From assembly GCA_000320605.2 (NCBI GenBank), contig KB445800.1:868056-932055 (forward strand): a stretch of DNA of 64,000 nt, in the 5' to 3' direction. This document shows, piece by piece, positions 35,338 to 45,584 of this stretch. The notes below the pieces were generated by a model. That model saw only the letters and a program-made list of their open reading frames with translations. It was not told the origin of the DNA and did not search any database. This DNA is from Gelatoporia subvermispora B. Its lineage: Eukaryota; Basidiomycota; Agaricomycetes; Polyporales; Gelatoporiaceae. The translations under genes and the position numbers were made by a program. How positions within the stretch are numbered: the first letter of the stretch is position 1; every line of letters begins with the position of its first letter.

Positions 35338-37426
35338 TCAAGCGGCGGCGACGGGAGACGCAGCCTGCCCCCGCTCGAGGTCCGGCTGCGGCGCAGCAGT
35401 ACGGCCCAACGCGCGGCGGATGCCTGCAGCGAGGCCGGTGCGGGCAGTGGGCGAGCTGGGAGTGGTCGGTGTGACGGGGGACACAGGGGGGACGTGGTCT
35501 TCGACCGACGTCGAGTCGCGGCCTTCATCTTTGCCATCCTTCGACGGTGGCATGGTCGTGATCCGCAGAAGCGAGGTATATGCTGCGCAAAATAAAATTT
35601 AATTACTCGATCAAGCGATGCGGGCAGAAAAGTGACGTACGTTGCCTGCACACGGGGCAGAACCAGCCCTTGGCCTTGCGCTTGCGGCGGGTAGGCGGGG
35701 GAATCGTCGGCGTGGGCTGCGCGGGAGTCTGAGCCTCTCCCGTGGCCTCTCCGGCGGCGCCTTCGCCCGCTGCGCCCTCGCCCGCGGCACCTGCCTCTGC
35801 AGCGTTCCCTGCGTTCTGGTCGCTGTCGGTGTGCACGATCGTCCCGCCCGCACCAAACTCGATCATGTTGATTGCGCACTCGCGGCACGCGACGAGGTGC
35901 CGGCACGGGAGGAGCACAACCTCACGAGGCGATGAGAGGCAGAGAAGACACTCAGACGAAGGCTCGTCGTCGTGTGTCGGCGCGGCGGGAGGCGCGACGG
36001 GAGGATAGACGTGGCCATCGGGCTGGGGCGCGATCGGATGGTGGGTGGGCTGTGACGGTGTGTTGGAGTTGGCGGACAGGCCATATATTTCGTGGAGGTG
36101 GAAAGTGTGAGGGCCGATCTGAAAGTGGTAGTGTGAGCCTTTGTGCGGAGAACACCCTGGGAAGTAACCTTACCGTAGCCTCTCGCTTGACAACCTTGAC
36201 GACCCAGGGACGGTTGTCCTCCTCGGTCTCTCCATCGACGGCAACCAGGGTGGCACCATACCGTACAACATGTAGATACGTCGTCTGCTCGTTTGCAACA
36301 GCGAGATCGTGGCCCTCCTCATCCAAGGCCGACAACCGGATCGTGACCCGCACGCCCTCGGTCGCATCGTCCTTGTCTTCCTCCTTCGGTTTGTCCTCGT
36401 CCGCCGGGACGGTCGGAATGACCTCAGCATCGACGACTGCGAGAGCAGGGCCTACAACAGAGCGGTCCACCGTGCGCTTGCGGAAGTGGAAGGTCGTGAA
36501 CCGCTTGCGCTGATGTCTGTTGTTCGCGGCATCTGCTGCTCCGCTGGCAGTGCCGTCAACCGGGGTCGATTGTCCCTCGGTGTCGGCGACAGGCGTCGCG
36601 ACGCCTGACGATTCCTTTGACGGAGGCGCTGGGACGTCAGGACGATGCTCGAACCTTCCCAGCTCGAGCATGGCGCCCTCCTCGAGCTTGAGGATCTTGC
36701 CAAAGCCGCCCTCAACAACGGACTCGTACACGAGGACTTTAGAGAGACCGCTGGCGTCGGGCTTGCCGGCGAGGCGGTGGTGTGGAGATAGCAATACGTG
36801 CACGCTGATGGCGCACTTCGGTGCATCGCAGTCGTATTCGAATTCAAGGCCGTAGTGGTGCTGCGAGTCGATGTGGTCGGGGTCGTCGGATGCAGCAACT
36901 TCAAGTGGCGCGAGGCGCAGGGTTGGTCGCTTGAGGTTGACGAGGGCTTGCAGTGTGGTTGTCGATGGGTTAGTCTGGGAGTACTTATTTATACGTTGTT
37001 ACAGGCATATATGCGCATATACGCACCTCCTTGCTCTTTGCGATCCAGCCCTTCACAATCTCAGGTGTGAGCTCATCCGGAACCTTCTCATGCCTCTGCG
37101 TCCAGTCGGGGCATCCACCAACAATCCCGATGTTGGGGCCAAAGAGGGTATCTGACTTGTTCTTGCTTGCACTGTCTGAGAGCGAGAGGTCGCCCATGTT
37201 AACGACCACCGCCTGCTGCTGCTGTTGCTGCTGTTGGGCCATCTCGGTGGCTACCCTTGCGGTATTGGTATCCACCCGTGCGAGGTATGGTTGCGCCTGG
37301 AGTCTACGAGTCCTGTTCCAAGTCGAGTACTGGCTATTGTCTGGAGGCGCGGCGTGAGTCAGTCTGAGTTGCAATACGTCTGGCGGGGCCGTGCGGCTAC
37401 TTACACCACGTCGCAATCCCTGCCAT
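35338..37426 (-). CDS. MGRN1/LOG2-like RING-type E3 ubiquitin ligase
   Basis: The protein likely transfers ubiquitin with E2 enzymes. Exon 1 (MAGIATW) and a polyGln stretch (about 37240-37210) lead into NPSTTTLQALVNLKRPTLRL near 36950, then LEFEYDCDAPKCAISVHV. The MGRN1-type beta domain runs on through KVLVYESVVEGGFGKILKLE, VRVTIRLSALDEEGHDL and EEDNRPWVVKVVKREAT. The RING reads CLLCLSSPREVVLLPC, RHLVACREC, then FCPVC, followed by RQPYTSLLRITT as in MGRN1 proteins. Between Zn ligands six and seven there are about 65 extra residues with GEGAAGEGAAGEATGEA repeats. A final intron joins CRQ to PYTS, and a Pro/Thr-rich tail ends in SPVAAA. The link of the first exons (37426 to about 37030) to the rest rests on a good GTGCGT donor and the lack of another start; they could belong to a separate small gene. 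Confidence 0.82.
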
Positions 37427-38285
37427 CGTCAGAAACGACGGTCAGCTAAGGGCGGTAGATGAGGAGAAAAGCTAACCTTCGTGGGCTCTGCGGCCTGCGC
37501 AGCGAGTGCTAATATTATGATACAGGGTCACACGCCGGATTAGGTGACCCCCTGACAGCTCCTCCGCCCCAAGTTCCCGCCCGCACCAGGCTCGCCCCAT
37601 CTGGAGCACAGATGGCGAGCTCACAACATCGCCAGATGGTCGTGTACATGCTGCGAGCTGCACGAGGCTGCAGCTGACGAAGTTCGAGCGTATCTTACGA
37701 ATAGTGCGTACAAAGCTACGAATGAGCGATCCCGCGTTTGCATAACCGGCGACCGGATTTCCAACTTCTACACTCCCACCTGTCTCAGTTGAGTAACACG
37801 ACGCCAATGAACCCGAGACTGCTAGGGGTCCTGTTCCAACCATAGATCGATGGTGTGGAAACTGTGATGCTTGTCGCAGTCAACAGTTCTTACACAGTCC
37901 GACCAGTTTCGCTGCGCAACGTGGGATTTGCCTTACAGGGGTTTCTTATCTCCACAGTCTCGAGACTCAAAAAATCAGTTTTCTCGACCGGATCACAAGC
38001 ACAATGGGCGCCCGAAGCACACGACTGAAAGTCGGTATAATAGGGGAAAGCTCGCAGCACAGACATGACATATGCAAGTTACTGGGAGCGCGCCCGAAGC
38101 CGGATCACTAAAGATCATTACGCCAATTGCACCGCACACAAGATGTTGGCCCTTGGAACATCGATAGCAAAGAGGTCTGGCGATAATACAGCATGGGGTC
38201 GCATAGGATCCTCGTGGTGTCATGTCATATGCATGTAGGAGAGCGGTATACTGCCAGGAAAAGCAGAGAGGAAAGTCGAGATCAA
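37427..38285. other. Interval between the RING ligase and RPL28
   Basis: The left part is the promoter of the minus-strand RING ligase, and the right part is the 3' flank of RPL28. A minus-strand frame of 123 codons at 37472-37843 has no recognisable features. Nothing else is seen. Confidence 0.4.
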
Positions 38286-38914
38286 TTAAGCAATAAGCTT
38301 GACGACACCGCCAGCCTCCTTGATCTTTGCCCTATAGAAGATACTACATGAGTACAGGGGAAACACAAAGCAGGAAATACGACGCACTCTGCCCGCGCGG
38401 ACACGAAGCGAGCTTTTACGATGAAGGGAAGCTTGGGCAGCCTGCAAAAAGTCAGATGGTGGTCCCGAAGGCAAGATTTCGCAGATACGCACGTTCCGTT
38501 GCCCAAGACCTTGCCGTAGCCGTGGCGGAGGGTGTCGATGACCGGCACGACCTCCGAGTTCTCCGTCAGACTCTCCTTCTCCTCTGCGGGCACAAGTGTC
38601 CAGAGCTTGTCCACGTTGATGATCGGCCGCCATTGCATGTTGCGGGTCAGGTGGAAGCGGCGGATACCAACCTTACCGAAGTAACCAGGATGGTACTTAT
38701 CGAAGTTGGTGCTGCACGGGGAAAGCGCAAGAACCACACCCGCAGGTCAACCTTCTGTGTACGGAATCCAGAGATGCGAGAAAACGCACCGGTGGTGGTG
38801 CTGACCACCGGCAAGACCACGACCTCCGGGATGCTTGCGGTGCTTCCCGACACGTCCGTGACCGGCCGAGACGTGGCCGCGGTGCTTGCGAGTCTTGGTG
38901 AACCGTGTCGGCAT
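38286..38914 (-). CDS. RPL28: 60S ribosomal protein uL15 (L28/L27a); complement(join(38286..38331,38388..38441,38493..38711,38790..38914))
   Basis: This is a component of the large cytosolic ribosomal subunit. The four exons give 147 residues, against 149 in yeast Rpl28. The start [20 protein letters not shown] is followed by [20 protein letters not shown], the hallmark of the family, then [49 protein letters not shown] and [14 protein letters not shown]. Exon lengths 125, 219, 54 and 46 sum to 444, and all splice phases agree. Introns are 78, 51 and 56 nt. It is divergent from RPB11. Confidence 0.97.
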
Positions 38915-39628
38915 TTTCTGCAGAGCATCCGCGCGTCAGCACCGTCCGTGACATCCGAGTAGAGTCCCGTCCATCCAGCCCCGTAGAGTCCGAATTTCGG
39001 TCTGAAACGACATTCGTTCGGGCCCTACGACGGCGTAGAATCCATCTGGCGTGGTTTGGGCGAGCAGAATAACGGCATACTGACCTTGAGGAGGTGTCGG
39101 GTTTGTGGACAGACTGCGCAACTGCTCGATACGCCGGATTGGGCTGTGGCGCTAAACTTTGGCCTTGTTTGGCCACGCCGCCCTCGCGAAGTTTTGTGGC
39201 GGCTCGTGCGCGTTCTCTTGCCACCCACCGCGGTTTCACTGCTATTTCACCTTGAACGTCGGCGCAGCTCGTCTGGTGAGTATCGCTTTCTTTTCTTCTT
39301 GCTCTGATGTGGCTATATGCCAGAATTTATTGTCAATGATTGTCAAATGATCACAAATTGTGTCCTGAGCTCTCGATATTCGACCCGTCTCAACTTTGCG
39401 CTGACTCTACTTCTCTGTTAGGTTGCTGCTCTCCACGCTTTGCCGTTGGCCTTTGTATACTGTGTTCTTGTGGGATTCTGTTGAATTGTGCTCTGGGACC
39501 CGCTCAATAATGTCTACTCGTACTTCTCTGCCATCGCAAACAAATCCAACTTACTCCTTCCGTAGTCGCCGTGTGCGCAAGATCTTAAGTTTGACATTTA
39601 GCCACCGCTGTCTCGGCCGTAACCTAAG
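38915..39628. promoter_or_regulatory. Divergent promoter region RPL28 / RPB11
   Basis: These 714 bases separate two divergent housekeeping genes. A pyrimidine-rich stretch (about 39285-39480) leads to RPB11, as is common for fungal 5' UTRs. The tandem ttggccttgtttggcca at 39150-39166 may be a factor site. Overlapping antisense frames near 39000-39240 have no family pattern. Confidence 0.4.
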
Positions 39629-40167
39629 ATGAACGCACCTCCGCGCTACGAACTCTTCGTTCTGGAAGAAGGCGAGAAGCCGTGCGTGCCCTGCCGCTGC
39701 TGCTCCCTCTTGCGCTCACTGCAATCGCGCCGTGTGTAGAGTCGAAGTTATCGAAGACACGAAGATCCCAAACGCGGCCACTATCAAGGTGGTCAAGCAG
39801 GACCACACGCTTGGGAACATGCTCCGCGCGTGCGTGCTCTAACCCCTTACTGGCCCCACAGAGTTACCGATAGATTGCATCCAGACAACTGCTGCAGATG
39901 CCCGAGGTCCTATTCGCGGGATATAAAGTGCCCCACCCACTCCAGCCGTACTTCCTGATCAAGATCCAGACAGACGGCTCCGTTACTCCCGCCGCCGTCC
40001 TCGAGCAGGCATGCACGAAGCTAATCGGCACATTGTCCTCTCTGGAGCAGAAGTTTAAGAGGGAATTCTCGTTTGAACACGTCGGTGGCCAGATTCTGGA
40101 GGATGCATACGGCAACGCGATGAATACAAATGCATGGGGCGAGGGCAGGGATTATCTGGACTATTAG
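39629..40167 (+). CDS. RPB11: RNA polymerase II subunit RPB11; join(39629..39681,39740..39829,39885..40167)
   Basis: This is a core subunit of RNA polymerase II that pairs with Rpb3 in the alpha-like assembly dimer in the nucleus. The 141-residue protein starts MNAPPRYELFVLEEGEKP and carries NAATIKVVKQDHTLGNMLRA, the conserved alpha/RPB11 motif. It continues PEVLFAGYKVPHPLQPYFLI and ends RDYLDY. Introns of 58 and 55 nt have GT-AG ends and correct phases. Length and sequence match the family closely, with no anomaly. Confidence 0.96.
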
Positions 40168-40757
40168 GCGGGCATATCACGCCGCCATATGTGTACGATA
40201 TAGCGGACTATTAATGCATGTAATTATACTATCAGCTGTAGCACCGGGATGCCGTCACATCGTCCGAGCTAATTTCACCGTCCGAGGCGCGGAGCAGACA
40301 AGGCTGTTGTGGGGAAGGCAGGCTCAGGGGGCAGCTTCGCGACCGAGTTCCCATACTATTCAGCTTGGGGAATGGAAGCACGCAGCTGTCGAAGAAGCTC
40401 AAGGTTTAGACAATTCACGGCATCGCTGTCTCTGATGAAATTCGCAATCCATCACATCGCCTTCTACGCAACTTCGCGGGCCGCGAGGCAGCCCTTCCTC
40501 TGCGGCCGCACATGCAGCACCCCTCTTCCAACTGATGCTGAGAATAGGTCAGCATCCGCATACAGCGGCTGCTGACTTTCCCTCTCCTCTCCGAGCCGCG
40601 CGCGGAACAACGTGTCCCGCAGGGGGGCGCCTCCGAGCTTACCGCGCGTATGCAGGCCAGGGCCAGCAGCAAGCAGCGGGAAAAAATCACCAAGCCCGGC
40701 GGCCCACGCGCAGTCGGGCGCGCCCTCCAAAAACCGTACCGACCGCCCTCTGGCAGT
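40168..40757. other. Convergent 3' regions RPB11 / MTG1
   Basis: This is the 3' flank of two convergent genes. GC content rises sharply from about 40580 on. No gene is seen. Confidence 0.45.
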
Positions 40758-43700
40758 CTACCTGCCCGCCTTGCTCGCGAGCAGGCGCGCCTGGTGCTTC
40801 GCCACCCGGCGGGCCATCAGCTCCTGCTTTGCGCGCTTCTTCGTCTGCGTCTTGCTCACGCTCCCGCCTTCCTCTTCCTCCTGCGCGAGCTCCACATCAC
40901 ACCGCGCGATGCACTCCTCCATCTTGCGCTGCACCAGCGCCTTGTCGTACCGCGCGACCTCGTCCGCCGCGACGTCCCACTCGAGGTCGAAGCTCCACCC
41001 GCGGCGGTGCGCCTGTGGCTCAGCACTGCGGACGAGCAGCGGCGCCGCTGCTGCCGCGCGCGCGCCCTCCTCGCGCCACCACCGGATGAACCACGTTGCC
41101 GCGCGCGACATGTCGGGGACGCCCCCGCGCTTGAGCATGTTCAGCCTGCGCGCAAGGACGTCGAGGAACACGTAGATGTCCGTAAGCGGGCGGGTGCCGG
41201 GCGGGAGGAGCGGCAGGTACGCAGGCGCTGCAGGTCCGAGCAGACCGGCGTAAGAATTTTACAGCTGCGTCGGGGGACTGCGCGGGTAACTCACCGACGG
41301 GGTCCAGCATGTTCAGCCGGTAGATTAGATACGCTGCGAGGGATTCGGTGTCGTACAGCCCTTCCTTGATACCCGCTATTTGACACGATCACCAAAGAAT
41401 TGGTCGAAAAAATCGGTAGGTGGAAAGCCCGGGCGTGTTAGTTAGCAATGCATTCTGTAGCGGAACAAAACAAACATACCTATCAGCGCGAGCTTTACTC
41501 CGCGCTCCGCGCCTCTGTCGCCCTTTCCGAGGAACGGCATCATGACACCCGGCGAGTCAAATGAGTACACCGGAGGATCCAGCGAGAGCTTCAAGCGGGT
41601 CGAGAGTGCGCGTGTCAGTCCGGGCTGGGCGGACGTGCGGAGGGCCTTGGCGGTGGCTGCGTCGCGGGGGGACCCGTCGATCAGCATGCAGAGCGTCGCA
41701 GATGCTTGTGCCACTCACGCCCAGGAATGCCGTTCGCGCGCAGCGCGTTGAGCAGCGTCGACTTGCCGACATTCGGCATGCCGACGACGAGGACGTTCAG
41801 CTCCGGTAGATGCGGGTTGCGCCGTGCAATATCTTTCATCACCCGAACGAATTTTAATCAGACAAATGGCGGATTGATCGACCGGGAACGCATGGCATAC
41901 CGATGAGCATGTCGTTCAGAGCTCTGATGTCGCGCGGCTTGTTCCAGCTCGCAAAGAACACCTTCTGGTCCGGGTATTTCGCGGCCATCGCCCTGCTGAA
42001 AGGCTACTGATTGTCTAGCGTTACCGCGGTAGTGGCGGTGGCGCGACGGTTACACACCTCGATGCCCCACTCGGGGACCAAGTCGCGCTTGTTGAAGACG
42101 ACGATACGCTCGCAAATGAGGCCCGTGGGCCCTTCCGAGGGCGGGGCGGCAGCATTTTGGACAGATTTCCTGGGTGCAAAGTGGCCACGCTCTTTCCTCC
42201 ATCTTTCCAGTGCGCCTGCATGCAAAAAATCACCGCTTTATGTTAGTTGACGCTTGCTTGCTTATGGCCGTAAATTCAGAAAGAACACTGTATCAAGAAG
42301 GGCACAGGAGAAATTGCAGGATACGGGCGCTTGGCCACAGTCGTCTATCAGACGGGCTGGGTCCGCACGAAAGCGGTCTCATACCGCCGCGGAAACCCGG
42401 CAGGAGCTCTAATTGCAAGGACAAGAGTTGAGAGACCGCACGCCCACGCCTCTACGCCAGATAAATTGTGCACAGCACTCAAATCTGGCAGGGGGCTGCC
42501 ATGAGGCAATCACGACGGCGACATGTGTGATCAGCGAGATTTATGCCTGCACGCAAGGGCGAGTAACCTCGTCCACAATCTCCCTGCCTAGCAGCGACGC
42601 CACGGCGGTCCTCCGACGCCCGCCGATACACTGACACGGCAATTCATCATCCGCAGCACAGTGATTGCATCGCGCCAACATATGGAGATGCAATCGCACT
42701 CAGCGTACGTGCCACCATATGTGCATACACGCTGCTGTGGATACGGATTGGGAGACGCGGGGGACTGACAGGTGCGGCCCCGTCGCCCACCCGGACACTT
42801 GACATATGCCGGGCGGGCGCCATGCCCACTGAAAGCCACTCTATCGCGACATGTATCATCGGCGGGGCGGACGAGCAACTGAGGCTGGGGCGGCCGGTAG
42901 GTCCGCGCACCGAGGATCTCCGCTATCGGCTGCGGCGCCGCGCGGGGAGCGCCTGCAGCAGTCAAGCAGAAAAAAATATCGCGCCAGAACGGCGGGGCGC
43001 ACTGGGCCGCGCACCCAGCCCGCGCGCAGGCGGCGGAAAGCGCAGCGCGTCGGAGGCGCTCTCCCTGCGTACCGGCGCCTCCGGGTGTCCCGGCTCCGCA
43101 GGCAGCCAGGCGCATACGCCAGCTGCGAGCCCTGTCGCGAGCACGTCCGGGGGGCAGCTGCGTCCGTCTGCCTCTGCCGGCTGCCTGCCAGGCGCCAGGC
43201 GCGCTGCGTGCTGCTTCGCACCCCGGCGGAGAAGGCGCGTACACTTGCTGGGAAGCCCCAGGCATGCAGACCGCAGCGGCGGGGCAGGGGGCGCGATCAG
43301 GGGGGGGGCTGCCCCTCGTCTCCGTGGCGTCCCTTCCATTAGACCCGCCGGGTCCGCTCCCATCGAGAGCGAAATTTCGCGGGCGAGCCCCCGGGCCCAG
43401 GGCTCCGCGCCACACCGCGCGGCGGTGCTCGCGCCCAGACACCCGGCGCACAGCCCGTCGCTGCGTGCTGGGACACCGCTGCGGCTCGGCGGGGGCGGGG
43501 CACCTGCGTGCTGGGCGAAAATACAGGGCCCCCCCGACGCAGTAGGCAGCCGAGCACACCAGCGTGCTGCTCCGCACCGCGCCACATTCCATGCGCGTGC
43601 GGCCCCACGCCTTGCGGCGGCCGCCACCGCACCGGGCACGCACGCCGTTCCCGGCACAAAAATCGCGCAGTAACGGCGGGAAAGCAGGAGCATACGGGGA

Positions 43701-43949
43701 AAAGAACGAGCAAACGGAAGGAAGGAGAAAACGGAGGAAAAGAACGGGAAAAAAGAGCGCAGAGGGGACGAGGGGCGTACCTTCGAAGTTGCGGTTGATG
43801 CTCGTGAGGGGGAGGCGCGCGTCGCGGAGCTCGAGGACGACGTCTGTGCGGGTGAGGAGCTTCGGCAGGAGGCGCTGGAACTGGACCATGTGCCCCGGGA
43901 ACCAGGACGGCGCGGCGGGGAGGACGGGGAAGGGGATGCTGGCGGGCAT
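40758..43949 (-). CDS. MTG1: Mitochondrial ribosome-assembly GTPase MTG1 (YlqF/RbgA family)
   Basis: This is a circularly permuted GTPase of the mitochondrial inner membrane/matrix that is needed for large mitoribosomal subunit assembly. Exon 1 (43949-43781) encodes APSWFPGHMVQFQRLLPKLL, VVLELRDARLPLTSINRNFE. After a 1,565-nt intron, exon 2 (from 42215) gives ALERWRKERG and the G4 motif RIVVFNKRDL, then AAKYPDQKVFFASWNKPRD. The P-loop is VVGMPNVGKSTLLNALRANG, G3 is FDSPGV, and the C-terminal helical part includes GIKEGLYDTESLAAYLIYRL and GGVPDMSRAATWFIRWWREE, ending KHQARLLASKAGR at 40758. G4 before G1 is the family signature. The other introns are about 50-80 nt. I see no break. The splice into the exon with AMAAKYPD is slightly ambiguous. 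Confidence 0.9.
42216..43780 (-). other. 1,565-nt GC-rich first intron of MTG1
   Basis: The intron begins GTACGCC at 43780 and ends TGCAG at 42217-42216. It is about 25 times longer than the usual intron here. Its central part (about 42760-43680) is very rich in G, C and CpG, so long frames are open on both strands by chance. An A-rich word, aaaaaaatatcgc, near 42971 also occurs in the tandem repeats at 47.9-48.2 kb. I found no protein or RNA family in it. Confidence 0.75.
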
Positions 43950-44810
43950 CGTGGCGGGCTGTGTCTTGCACAGCGCACCTGCGCGTCGGTCGTCTCACAG
44001 CCCGTATGTGCACAACGGCGGCGGGCGGGCGTCGGGCGTTGGGCGTCGGGGGTCGGTGCGTCGGGGGTCGCGCGAAAACTTGAAGCGTCGGGGCGTCGGG
44101 TGCGCGCGCGTCGTCGAGTGGCGGGCGAACGTTCGCGGATGCTGATCGTGCGTCTATCGCATCTGGCGATGGGGCGATCGAGGGCGGACGGGTCGCTTGG
44201 GTGGCGGCGGTTGCAGTCGATCAGCTGCCACACTGGCTCTGGCTGGCTGGCTTCTGCGGCGACACCGACGCCCAGCTCGCGCGTCTCCGGCCGTTCCCAC
44301 GCTGGGCGGGCATTCCCAGGCGCCCGCCGGCCACCGCCCACCTGCGTCGACCAAGCACCCACCCCGGACCTCCCAGAGCCGCCAGGGTGCCCGGGGCGCC
44401 AGAGCAGATGCAGCCGCACAACCGCTCGCTCGCGGAGCAATCCATCGAATGAGATATTGATATGTCTTCTACTCGACACCGATCACATTGCTGTCATGAC
44501 AATACTTGTATACAAAATGCGAAACTAATTCCCAGCGCAAAGATACTACGAATGACCCGACGACGAAAAAAAGACCAGCAGCAAGACGGGACCAGACCGA
44601 TACACTAGAGAGCACCCGGACGGAGCAAGAAGATCCGATAAGCAGCCTGTTGAACTAAATCGCAGCATTATGTGGTATGAGGGCGGCCCTGCGGCCGTGC
44701 GAGCAACAACGCGGCCGCGGAGCCAGACGATAGAGGGAGGGTCGGTGGGCTTCCTAGCATGCCCGTCAGAAATTTCCAACCGCAAAATCGGCGGCGATAC
44801 GCACGATGAG
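43950..44810. other. Interval between MTG1 and the basic hypothetical gene
   Basis: This holds the MTG1 promoter and the 3' UTR of the next minus-strand gene. It includes a G-rich microrepeat of gcgtcggg units (about 44028-44100). No gene is seen. Confidence 0.45.
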
Positions 44811-45584
44811 CTACACCCAGCTGTCCTTGCCCACCCCGATCGCGTCAAACGCCTTCCCGCTCCTCGTCTTCCGCTCCGGCAGAATCGTCACAACGTCGAG
44901 GTTGATGAGCTTCTCCGACGGCGATGGCGAGCCCTCGACCCAGCCCTTCCAACCCTTGCGCACAGCGGGTCGCTTCTTGCGCGACTTGGGCGGCGGCGGC
45001 GTGCCGCTCGTGATGCTCGCGTTGTGGCTCTCAAAGTCCTCGTCGTCGTACGGCGTGCGCGGCCGCTTGGACGAGGTGGCGGAGGTCGTGGACGAGATGG
45101 ACGGGCCGGGCGTCGTGGGCGGCGAGGACGCCATCGGTGGAGGCGTGACGGACTCTTGGCGCTGCATCGTGGGGATGATAATGCTCGGCCGGGCGAGCCA
45201 GAAGGATGACGGGGACGGACGCGGGAGGGACTCGTGCCGCGAGTCGCGGCCACGTTTGGACGCGTGCTTGTGGGCGATGGGCACGCCGGGGGCAGAGGAC
45301 GTGGAGGCGACGGGCTCGAGGCCCTTGTCGTGGGGCTTTACCGGGGCCTTTGCGCGTTTCTCCTTCTTCTCTCGCTCTTTTTTCTCGCGCACCTTCCCTC
45401 TGCGTGCCTCCTCGATGGACTCCATCTCCTTGGAAGCAGGTGCGGGGACGCCGTTGAGGAGACTGGTGAGGACGTCGCGCTGGGGCCGGGTGTCGAAATC
45501 GCCTGCGAGGACGGAGGTGGCGGTACGACGTTGCCTTTTATTCGGATGCATCGCGTGGGGGGCGCGAGCGATGGTGATGGCCAT
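44811..45584 (-). CDS. Hypothetical basic, Ser/Pro-rich protein (257 aa, single exon)
   Basis: I do not recognise the family. The frame runs from ATG at 45584 (MAITIARAPHAMHPNKRQRR) to a stop at 44811 without introns. It is Lys/Arg/Ser/Pro rich. A charged helix with many Lys/Glu (EARRGKVREKKEREKKEKR, about residues 57-75) could form a coiled coil. Bipartite basic stretches (KSRKKRPAVRKGWKGW) suggest a nuclear protein. The C-terminus has ordered-looking WVEGSPSPSEKLINLDVVTI and RKTRSGKAFDAIG. Codon use looks coding, with strong G/C third bases. An in-frame extension upstream to 45692 lacks an ATG. Confidence 0.65.
   Translation of the reverse strand: MAITIARAPHAMHPNKRQRRTATSVLAGDFDTRPQRDVLTSLLNGVPAPASKEMESIEEARRGKVREKKEREKKEKRAKAPVKPHDKGLEPVASTSSAPGVPIAHKHASKRGRDSRHESLPRPSPSSFWLARPSIIIPTMQRQESVTPPPMASSPPTTPGPSISSTTSATSSKRPRTPYDDEDFESHNASITSGTPPPPKSRKKRPAVRKGWKGWVEGSPSPSEKLINLDVVTILPERKTRSGKAFDAIGVGKDSWV

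Noticed and set aside
42588..44479. Long frames of 453 and 505 codons on the minus strand and several on the plus strand
   Set aside because: They overlap MTG1 exon 1 and its intron and are open only because stop codons are rare in this very GC-rich DNA. Only the MTG1-homologous part is supported.
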